Source: Cryomorphaceae bacterium (GTDB taxonomy: Bacteria > Bacteroidota > Bacteroidia > Flavobacteriales_D > Crocinitomicaceae). From it: a DNA stretch of 7,379 bases. The notes beneath the pieces are model-generated. The model ran no database searches and was not told where the DNA came from. It saw only the letters and a list, made by a program, of their open reading frames with translations. The stretch is taken from positions 1 through 7,379 of the forward strand of contig JAIXRD010000186.1 in NCBI GenBank assembly GCA_027485365.1. The letters run 5' to 3'. The position numbers and the translations under genes were made by a program. Shown piece by piece: positions 1 to 5,655 of the stretch (position 1 is its first letter; each line of letters starts with the position of its first letter).

Positions 1-1
1 A

Positions 2-298
2 ACCACCGAAACTACGCCGGTTGTAACTGACCCAACTAACCCAGACGTAAATCCAAACAACATCGCCCAAAATCCAGTACAACCTAAAAACACCGAAACT
101 ACACCGGTTGTAACTGACCCAACAAACCCAGACGTAAATCCAAACATCAGCGCGCAAAATCCAGTGCAACCGAAAACTACCGAAACTACGCCAGTTGTAA
201 CTGACCCAACTAACCCAGACGTAAATCCAAACATCAGCGCGCAAAATCCGGTACAACCTAAAACCACGGAAACTACGCCGGTTGTAACCGATCCAACA
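2..298 (+). repeat. 87-bp in-frame tandem repeat, three full copies plus 36 bp
   Basis: Units lie at 2-88, 89-175 and 176-262, with a partial unit at 263-298. Each encodes 29 residues beginning (T/N)TETTPVVTDPTNPDV and ending QNPVQPK. Counted by eye, units 1 and 2 differ at 8 bases, units 2 and 3 at 8, and units 1 and 3 at 6. Most of these changes are silent third-position changes. The clearest protein change is NNIA in unit 1 against NISA in units 2 and 3. The array probably continues left of the window. Because the period is a multiple of three, copy-number change keeps the reading frame and alters only linker length. Confidence 0.95.
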
Positions 299-2182
299 AG
301 CAAGGAGGCTTCTGATAATCGTTCGATTCGCGCCATAAATGAATTAGATGAACAACAACGGGTAATTTCAACAATGGAACGCGAGAATGGGTTGGTTGAA
401 GCTGAAACATCTATTTTAAAGGACCAATTGAGCCTTGCGAATACCTTACTTAAATTAAAAATGGAAGTTGGGGATTCTGTGTTTTCTTCGGTCCTTACGA
501 ACAAAGAGATTGAAGGATTAACGCAAGGAATAGCACAATCGATAGCCAAGGTGAATGAGAAACTCGGTAATGCACAACGTTTGGATATTGACCTGAGCAA
601 CATAAGTCAAGGACTTCAGGGTATTGCTCCGAATTCTACGACAGAATCGTTCTTCACTGTACCAAAATCAGTTACCCTAACTGAAACAGCGCTTAGTGAT
701 TTGTCTTCAGAAGGTTCATATGATACCTACGTTACGCTGCGAAAAGAATTTGCAAGCTTGAGGGCTAGGAAATTAGACGTGATGGAACAACTTGATGAAT
801 TAAAATTAAGCCTATATCGCTCAACGAATTCAGAGGAAACCACGGCTATTATTTCTCAACTGGTGGGCTTAGCTGATGAAATTAAAAAACTTGAACGACA
901 GGAGGCTCAAGTACTGAAAACAATTAATGCGATACCCAATAAGGAGGCCTACCATTATTTAATTGAACAAGGAATAGCGCCAAAAGGCGGCGAAGGACAA
1001 TTATCATTCAGTAAAGACCAAGTTGTCTTCAGTATGAATGCTGATAAAAAACAAGGGAATTCTTATCCTGTATTATCTTCTATGCCAAATGGTCTTGTGT
1101 TTCGGGTGCAAGTAGGGGTTTTTAGAAAGCCTGTTCCTGATTATTTCTTTCGTGAATTTACGCCGGTATCTGGGGAACGCTTAACGAATGAGTTAACAGC
1201 CTATTTAACGGGGTTCTTTGCTAGCTCTACAGAGGCTATTAATGCAAGAGGTCAGGTACGTAATACCGGATATTCGGATGCATTCATCGTTGCATATTGC
1301 GATGGGAAGCGCATACCGTATCAAGTTGCGTTGAATTATGAAAAACAAGGATTGTGCAAGGTGCGAAATAAACAAGAGCTTGAATCAGAGGCTTGGAGCC
1401 TAATGAGCGCTGCGTTATCTGCTTCAACACCGGTAGCTGAAATTCCCAAGGATGTGTATTATACCGTTCAGGTGGCTGCCTTGAAAACCCTAGATAATGG
1501 GAAATTATCCAATGTACCGGAATTGTTTTATAACGAATCCAACATGGGATTGTATAAATATTCGAGCGGAAAATTCAATCAGATGAACCTTGCCAAGGCA
1601 CGTAAGACAGCGCTTAAGGTACTTGGGTATGCCGATGCTTATATTGTGGCGTATAGAGATGGAATTCCAGTAAGTTTTAAAGAGGCAGAGGTGGCATTGG
1701 CATATAAACAAGAACAACCGAATCTAACTAAATCGAATGTAGAGCCAGTAAATAAAGGTATTGAAGGTGTAGCGATTCAAGCACCGGAAAAAACGTATTA
1801 TGCGTTTACCAAAGAAATTGATACCATAGGATTATCTTCTATGGCCCAATATAATCGATTGCAAATGTTTGTATTACAGCCAAATCACCTTCATTCAGCT
1901 CCTATAGCGCGCGAAGAGATTTCGCCTTTGTTGGCAATTTTTTATGCAGACTTTAAGTTGGATTTGGAAGGCAAAGAAAAACCAAACAAACTGAGCATAA
2001 AAGAGGATGGGGACAAATTCCCTTTGCTTCATGATTTTGCTTTACGCAATCAAATTCCATTTCGTGTTATGGTAATTGAAGATTCTCGTAAACAGATCGA
2101 TTTTTATCCATCATCGGCAGAAAACAGTCAATTAATTTATAACTTGGCTGAGGCCTTAACCCTTGAAGTAACGTCAAATTAA
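2..2182 (+). CDS. Repeat-rich SPOR-like domain protein, 5'-truncated by the window
   Basis: The frame is open from the window's left edge, so the true start lies upstream; the GTG at 164 is an ordinary Val codon inside a repeat. The visible part is 726 residues. Residues 1-99 are three 29-residue Pro/Thr/Asn/Val-rich repeats plus a partial fourth, probably an extended linker. Residues about 104-160 and 242-306 are charged, heptad-like helices (coiled-coil-like). Two diverged copies of a SPOR-like module follow: about 367-438 (FRVQVGVF ... GYSDAFIVAYCDGKRI) and about 486-558 (YTVQVAAL ... GYADAYIVAYRDGIPV). Residues about 599-726 form a C-terminal region I do not recognise. SPOR modules generally bind denuded peptidoglycan, and Bacteroidota carry large envelope proteins with modules of this kind, so an envelope location is likely. 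No signal peptide can be seen because the N-terminus is missing. The last codon is 2 nt from clpS, so the two are probably co-transcribed. Exact function is unknown. Confidence 0.85.
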   Translation, partial: TTETTPVVTDPTNPDVNPNNIAQNPVQPKNTETTPVVTDPTNPDVNPNISAQNPVQPKTTETTPVVTDPTNPDVNPNISAQNPVQPKTTETTPVVTDPTSKEASDNRSIRAINELDEQQRVISTMERENGLVEAETSILKDQLSLANTLLKLKMEVGDSVFSSVLTNKEIEGLTQGIAQSIAKVNEKLGNAQRLDIDLSNISQGLQGIAPNSTTESFFTVPKSVTLTETALSDLSSEGSYDTYVTLRKEFASLRARKLDVMEQLDELKLSLYRSTNSEETTAIISQLVGLADEIKKLERQEAQVLKTINAIPNKEAYHYLIEQGIAPKGGEGQLSFSKDQVVFSMNADKKQGNSYPVLSSMPNGLVFRVQVGVFRKPVPDYFFREFTPVSGERLTNELTAYLTGFFASSTEAINARGQVRNTGYSDAFIVAYCDGKRIPYQVALNYEKQGLCKVRNKQELESEAWSLMSAALSASTPVAEIPKDVYYTVQVAALKTLDNGKLSNVPELFYNESNMGLYKYSSGKFNQMNLAKARKTALKVLGYADAYIVAYRDGIPVSFKEAEVALAYKQEQPNLTKSNVEPVNKGIEGVAIQAPEKTYYAFTKEIDTIGLSSMAQYNRLQMFVLQPNHLHSAPIAREEISPLLAIFYADFKLDLEGKEKPNKLSIKEDGDKFPLLHDFALRNQIPFRVMVIEDSRKQIDFYPSSAENSQLIYNLAEALTLEVTSN

Positions 2183-2184
2183 TA

Positions 2185-2457
2185 ATGAAAGAAAAGGTTA
2201 GCGAAAAAACAGAAGTAGCGGTATTAGAAGAAAAGGAATTAGCATTAATTCTGTACAACGATGATTTTAACACCTTTGATCACGTGATTCATTGTTTGGT
2301 CACCGTGTGTGGTCATGAACCGCAGGCTGCTGAACAATGTGCATTTATTGTGCATTACGGGGGTAAATGTGCGGTAAAACATGGGACTTACGAAGAACTT
2401 GAACCCAAATGTGTTGCCTTGCTCGACAAAGGACTTTCCGCAAAAATTGAATCTTAA
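2185..2457 (+). CDS. clpS: ATP-dependent Clp protease adaptor ClpS
   Basis: This 90-residue cytoplasmic adaptor is predicted to bind proteins with destabilising N-terminal residues (N-degrons) and deliver them to the N-domain of ClpA/ClpC for degradation. The core is clear: LILYNDDFNTFDHVI (residues 21-35) carries the conserved Asn25-Asp26-Asp27 of the N-degron pocket. IVHYGGKCAVKHGT (55-68) carries the conserved His57 region. The C-terminus, EELEPKC...LLDKGLSAKIE, is the form I associate with flavobacterial ClpS rather than the proteobacterial one. Residues 1-18 are a charged, probably flexible extension, as in other ClpS proteins. The ATG is 2 nt after the stop of the upstream gene with no separate promoter visible, which suggests translational coupling. 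There is no strong Shine-Dalgarno sequence, as is usual for Bacteroidota. Its stop TAA directly abuts the stop of the convergent gene. Confidence 0.95.
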   Translation: MKEKVSEKTEVAVLEEKELALILYNDDFNTFDHVIHCLVTVCGHEPQAAEQCAFIVHYGGKCAVKHGTYEELEPKCVALLDKGLSAKIES

Positions 2458-3858
2458 TTACGGTTTAGATAATTCAAAAAAGGTTTTTTCGATCGTTTCG
2501 TATTTCCCATTTGGTGTAGGGGATAGGGCAGGGGCCGCCATGACATTAAAATCACGATCGATTAAGATATAATATGGAAAGGTTCGAATGCCTAAGCTCG
2601 TCCATATTTCATGATCCAAAGGAAAACCAACACGCGTCCAATTAATCTGTTCCATTGCATGTTGTTCAGAAGCATTTAACTCTTTTTTTTTTTTTTTTTT
2701 CGTAACAAACTCGATTTTACTTCCATACGTTTTTATCAACTTCTTTAAGGCGCTTAATTCGCTTATGGCATTGGTGTTGGATGGATTAAATGCATGCAAG
2801 TATATATGCTTATTCGAAATCTTACTCAAGTTAACACGTTCCTTAGTTCCAATAAGTTCATCCAGTATGAAGCTACTTCCTACCTGTATTAAATCCACCT
2901 GGGATAATACATTTAATGCAATTTTCCGATGTGCTGGATACTCCGAATTTTTACTAATATTCTTTAGGTTTGAAAGAATTACAGTTTTCGGTAAAAAATC
3001 ATCAGACAATGCTTGTTTTAAGACGTATATCCGTAGGAGTGATCGCAATTCTGGATTACTACTGAATTCACATTTCGCCAGCAAGGTATCGCTTGCCAAT
3101 AAATTGTTTGCGGCAAATGCAGCAAATAACTTATCCGAAATTTCAGAATCGATTTGTGATAAATATTGATTGTAGAACGATTTAAAATAATCCATATAAA
3201 AATCACATTCGTAGCGTATGGGACTGCGTTCCAGGTATTGTCGATATTTTTCTTGGTTAGATGGTGCGCCAAGGTAGCGTTGATTATCGATGTCGTTTGC
3301 TATGGTATAGCGCATGAAATTTGCGAAATACGCAGAGGTATCCGCTTTTATATCTTTGGCCGCTAACATTTTTAGATAGGTGATTTTGGAAGCGTATGCT
3401 CCAGGATTAACCTCGCGTTCTACAAATATATCCGCCATATAATTGTCAATCCATGCCTGAAATCCAAGAATTTTGTAATTGATGTCGTTGCTATCTAAAT
3501 CAAAAAAGGTGAGCTCGACTTCTTCTTTTAGATTGTAGCTGTTATGCTGTGGGTTATCTGCTATAAACTCTACTGTATATTTAGCGTTTGGTTGAACATA
3601 CAAATATGCAGTTAATTGGTCGTTTCCTACGACCATTTTTTGAATTTGAGAGACCTTTGTGGTGAATTTAAAAATTCCACGGTCGCTTACAACGGTATCT
3701 TGAACAAGCGATAATTTATCACTTATGAAATCCTCGTACTTCCATAAATAAAATCGTTGATTAGTAAACTGTGGTGCATGTCCAATTATACTAACTTGTG
3801 CGGCTAGTATGGTGGATAGAATGCAGAGTTTAAAAAGCAGCAGGTAACGTAGTTTCAT
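2458..3858 (-). CDS. Secreted thioredoxin-fold (TlpA-like) protein lacking the CXXC motif
   Basis: This 466-residue protein has an N-terminal signal peptide (KLR, hydrophobic to about residue 18, likely cleaved near ILAA|Q). No lipobox is present. Residues about 21-110 are beta-rich and resemble the DUF4369-type domain that precedes TlpA-like domains in Bacteroidota. A long helical middle follows. Residues about 345-466 look like a thioredoxin fold: NKHIYLHAF strand (349-357), the cis-proline strand TFPYYILID (426-434) and a C-terminal helix. Where the redox CXXC should be, the sequence reads NPSNTNA (358-364), with Asn361 and Ala364 in place of the two cysteines, so thiol-disulfide activity is not expected. 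Lys387-392 is encoded by 18 consecutive A residues. It is last in the operon, starting 2 nt after the coaD stop. The fold is inferred by eye from motif order; substrate and role are unknown. Confidence 0.75.
   Translation of the reverse strand: MKLRYLLLFKLCILSTILAAQVSIIGHAPQFTNQRFYLWKYEDFISDKLSLVQDTVVSDRGIFKFTTKVSQIQKMVVGNDQLTAYLYVQPNAKYTVEFIADNPQHNSYNLKEEVELTFFDLDSNDINYKILGFQAWIDNYMADIFVEREVNPGAYASKITYLKMLAAKDIKADTSAYFANFMRYTIANDIDNQRYLGAPSNQEKYRQYLERSPIRYECDFYMDYFKSFYNQYLSQIDSEISDKLFAAFAANNLLASDTLLAKCEFSSNPELRSLLRIYVLKQALSDDFLPKTVILSNLKNISKNSEYPAHRKIALNVLSQVDLIQVGSSFILDELIGTKERVNLSKISNKHIYLHAFNPSNTNAISELSALKKLIKTYGSKIEFVTKKKKKKELNASEQHAMEQINWTRVGFPLDHEIWTSLGIRTFPYYILIDRDFNVMAAPALSPTPNGKYETIEKTFFELSKP
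2683..2700 (-). repeat. A18 homopolymer tract inside the thioredoxin-like gene
   Basis: The plus strand has 18 uninterrupted T residues, bounded by C on each side. On the coding strand this is six in-frame AAA codons (Lys387-392). Reading the flanking bases, an A17 allele would continue AAG-AGT-TAA. An A19 allele would continue AGA-GTT-AAA-TGC-TTC-TGA. Either change therefore stops translation almost at once and removes about 70 residues, including the cis-proline strand. Confidence 0.95.
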
Positions 3859-3860
3859 AG

Positions 3861-4322
3861 TTACTTAACTAACAAGTGAGCATTGGTTACGAATTTATTT
3901 ATATCGCCGCCTTGCTGATGAATCTCACGAACAATAGTGGCATTTATAGCTGAATTCTTAAGATCAGTCAGTAAAAAAACCGTTTCAATCGAAGCCATTT
4001 CTAAATTCATTTGCGCAATGGAGCGTTCATACTGAAAGTCTTTGGTGTCTCGTAACCCACGAAGTATAAACGAACATTCATACCGTTCACAGGCACGAAT
4101 GGTTAATCCGTTGTAATCTATCACCTTAACCGGCATGTCTTTAAATAAGGATGAGATGTGTGCTTTTCTGGATTCCGTATCAAAATAAGGCGTTTTCTTT
4201 GAGTGTGTGCCTAAGCCAATGATTATTTCATCAAAGAGCGTAATCCCTTTATGAACTATGGCTTCATGACCTTTGGTGAAGGGGTCAAATGAACCTGGAA
4301 AAAATGCGCGACGGTATTTCAT
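3861..4322 (-). CDS. coaD: Phosphopantetheine adenylyltransferase CoaD
   Basis: This cytoplasmic enzyme performs the penultimate step of coenzyme A synthesis, transferring AMP from ATP to 4'-phosphopantetheine to give dephospho-CoA and pyrophosphate. The 153-residue length is close to the family norm of about 160. The nucleotidyltransferase signature FPGSFDPFTKGH (residues 8-19) contains the T-x-G-H motif as T16-K-G18-H19. Lys42-Lys43 in HSKK and the ILRGLRDTKDFQYE block (86-99) are typical. The usual late ISSSIV(R/K)(D/E) motif reads INATIVRE (126-133), so the two serines that normally help hold the ATP phosphates are Asn and Ala, which is unusual. The start ATG overlaps the rsmD stop by 4 nt (ATGA), so translation is probably coupled. 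It is followed after 2 nt by the thioredoxin-like gene. Confidence 0.93.
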   Translation of the reverse strand: MKYRRAFFPGSFDPFTKGHEAIVHKGITLFDEIIIGLGTHSKKTPYFDTESRKAHISSLFKDMPVKVIDYNGLTIRACERYECSFILRGLRDTKDFQYERSIAQMNLEMASIETVFLLTDLKNSAINATIVREIHQQGGDINKFVTNAHLLVK

Positions 4323-4852
4323 TTGAAAAAACTAAAGTTTACATTACCGAACGTACGCGTATTCACGTAATTTGTTTCCTCTTTAAGTACTGTAAATTTG
4401 CCATGCTCCATGATAAGTTGTCCATCAGTTCTTAACAGATTTCGTTCAAATATAGTTTGAACTATAGCATTGTGAATCTTCAGGTCGTAGGGTGGGTCGG
4501 CAATGATTAGATCAAATTGTTGCGTTGCGCGCTGGACAAAAGCTAAGGCATCTTGTGTATGCAGACTTATTTTATCCTCAATACCTAGCGAAGCAGCATT
4601 TTTCTTAAGCCAAGCAGTAACTTTTGGACTTTTATCAACGCAGGTAACTCCAAGGGCACCTCGAGATATAAACTCAAAGCTGAGATTGCCTGTTCCTGCG
4701 AATAAATCCAAAACGCGCACTTCTTCAAAATCCATTTGATTCCCGAGTACATTAAACAAACCTTCTTTCGCAAAGTCTGTGGTGGGTCTAGACGGAAAGC
4801 TTGAGGGTACGGAAAACGACCTTCCTTTTAAATATCCTGAAATGATTCTCAT
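4319..4852 (-). CDS. rsmD: 16S rRNA (guanine(966)-N(2))-methyltransferase RsmD
   Basis: This 177-residue SAM-dependent enzyme is predicted to methylate N2 of G966 (E. coli numbering) in 16S rRNA during small-subunit assembly. The family signatures appear in order: RIISG at residues 2-6, RPTTDFAKEGLFNVL at 22-36, the SAM-binding motif I VLDLFAGTGNLSFE at 47-60 with SRGA at 63-66, the acidic residue in CVDKS (71-75), and the catalytic motif DPPY at 119-122. Length matches the family (about 180-200). It overlaps the upstream DUF3822 gene by 4 nt and the downstream coaD by 4 nt. Pairing of rsmD with coaD is common across bacteria, which supports both names. Nothing appears damaged. Confidence 0.94.
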   Translation of the reverse strand: MRIISGYLKGRSFSVPSSFPSRPTTDFAKEGLFNVLGNQMDFEEVRVLDLFAGTGNLSFEFISRGALGVTCVDKSPKVTAWLKKNAASLGIEDKISLHTQDALAFVQRATQQFDLIIADPPYDLKIHNAIVQTIFERNLLRTDGQLIMEHGKFTVLKEETNYVNTRTFGNVNFSFFK

Positions 4853-5577
4853 ACGATGTGATCAAATAGCGAACGAATATCTCGGGATTCTATAGCCAAA
4901 AGATTTAACGGTTCAATGCGTTCCAAGTATGCATTAATCAGCGCGGGTTGAATCGTGGGATGAGTACTGCTTAAGCGCAATAAAGCGCCCTCTGTACTTA
5001 ACTTATATTGATTCAACATGTTTACAAGCATGTAAATGATGTCGTCGATTAATGTGAATTCAAAAAAATCGGAATACCACAACTTTTGGTCGCGATACAC
5101 ACCGAGGTAGCATTGATTCGCAAAACAATGAAGATCTATCGTGTATCCCGTGCTGCGTTGTAACGAAGAAAGTAAGAGGTAATGAAGGCTGTGTATTGGC
5201 TCTCCGTTAAAATGTGCTGCGACAAATCCATTTAACCACGTGGGCTGCGCATGCATCAACTGAACTTGCGCATTTGCACTCAAGGTGTTGTGTAATTCAT
5301 GCGTTGCATTCAAGGTGTCGTACATGCGCGCGTGATATGCTGCTGCATTTTCCTGCTCGAATACCGAATTGGGGATCGCCATATGATTTATTCCAACAAC
5401 TGCATGGGAAAAATCAGGCGCGTGAAGAAAGGAGGAATTTGAGTTGTCTTTTAAAAAACTCTTGATTTCTTCGTGGATTAATGGCTCCGTGTTCGAACGT
5501 ATATCACAATGAAACGTGTTTTCCTTAGAAAGCAAGGAAACTTTGTTTTCTTCATATAGAATTGTGAACGTACGCAT
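4849..5577 (-). CDS. DUF3822 family protein
   Basis: This 242-residue protein has no signal peptide and no membrane segment, so it is probably cytoplasmic. I assign it to DUF3822, a Bacteroidota family often found beside rsmD, from length, position and fragments such as HAVVGINHMAIPNSVFE and AHFNGEPIHSLHYLLL. I recall that the family is thought to have an actin-like ATPase (ASKHA) fold, but I cannot confirm this from sequence and no clear phosphate-binding motif stands out. I chose the ATG at 5577 (MRTFTILYEE) over an in-frame GTG at 5586. The GTG lies within the candidate -7 promoter element, so it would not be in the transcript. It is first in a four-gene leftward operon, and its stop overlaps the rsmD start as ATGA. 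Function is unknown; a role linked to rRNA methylation is only suggested by the neighbourhood. Confidence 0.75.
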   Translation of the reverse strand: MRTFTILYEENKVSLLSKENTFHCDIRSNTEPLIHEEIKSFLKDNSNSSFLHAPDFSHAVVGINHMAIPNSVFEQENAAAYHARMYDTLNATHELHNTLSANAQVQLMHAQPTWLNGFVAAHFNGEPIHSLHYLLLSSLQRSTGYTIDLHCFANQCYLGVYRDQKLWYSDFFEFTLIDDIIYMLVNMLNQYKLSTEGALLRLSSTHPTIQPALINAYLERIEPLNLLAIESRDIRSLFDHIV

Positions 5578-5578
5578 G

Positions 5579-5587
5579 TTATCCACA
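5579..5587 (+). promoter_or_regulatory. Perfect DnaA-box 9-mer in the divergent spacer
   Basis: The plus strand reads TTATCCACA, identical to the high-affinity DnaA box. It sits between the candidate -7 element (overlapping its last two bases) and the ATG of the leftward operon, so a bound protein would cover the presumed transcription start. I found no second exact copy in the window, which argues against a replication origin. It could be an autonomous regulatory DnaA site or a chance match. Confidence 0.4.
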
Positions 5588-5593
5588 AAGCTA
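5586..5593 (-). promoter_or_regulatory. Candidate -7 promoter element of the DUF3822-rsmD-coaD operon
   Basis: Read leftward, these bases are TAGCTTTG, an exact match to the Bacteroidota -7 consensus TAnnTTTG. Transcription would begin a few bases before the ATG at 5577, giving an almost leaderless mRNA. No TTG-type -33 element is seen at the expected distance (the region 5611-5618 reads CCTAGGGC leftward), so this is only a half match. Confidence 0.35.
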
Positions 5594-5655
5594 CAATTAA
5601 TTTAACTTAAGCCCTAGGATTGTATCCGCTATCACTTTATTTGAGAACTTTGCAT

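Larger units (their letters stand above)
5578..5655. other. 78-bp divergent intergenic spacer
   Basis: This is the only intergenic region longer than a few bases in the window, and it must carry the promoters of both the leftward operon and the helicase. It contains the TAGCTTTG element and DnaA box described separately, the short palindromes CTTAAG (5606-5611) and CCTAGG (5613-5618), and a small GGAT-TGT-ATCC hairpin (5617-5627). For the rightward helicase, TTTATTTG (5636-5643) is one mismatch from TAnnTTTG, but no properly spaced TTG element is present. Confidence 0.6.

Noticed and set aside
164..166. GTG as the start of the repeat protein
   Set aside because: It is the Val codon of QNPVQPK within repeat unit 2. 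The same frame and repeat continue upstream to the window edge.
2..298. CRISPR array or mobile-element repeat
   Set aside because: Units are directly joined with no spacers, are 87 bp long, and translate in frame as a protein repeat.
2447..2477. Possible terminator: TTGAAT (2447-2452) pairing with ATTCAA (2472-2477), with T5 beyond it on the minus strand and T6 a few bases beyond it on the plus strand
   Set aside because: The stem has only 6 bp, is AT-rich and has a 19-base loop. It lies partly in coding sequence of both genes. It is too weak to call.
2765..3169. 134-residue plus-strand open frame
   Set aside because: It lies wholly antisense inside the thioredoxin-like gene, has no family-like sequence and no start context. 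It is a shadow of the real gene.
5645..5652. GAACTTTG, one mismatch from the TAnnTTTG -7 element, just before the helicase ATG
   Set aside because: The start of transcription would fall inside or after the ATG at 5656, so it cannot serve that start codon.
5578..5655. Replication origin, suggested by the DnaA box and nearby AT-rich bases
   Set aside because: There is a single exact box, no cluster, no clear unwinding element, and no dnaA, dnaN or parAB genes nearby.
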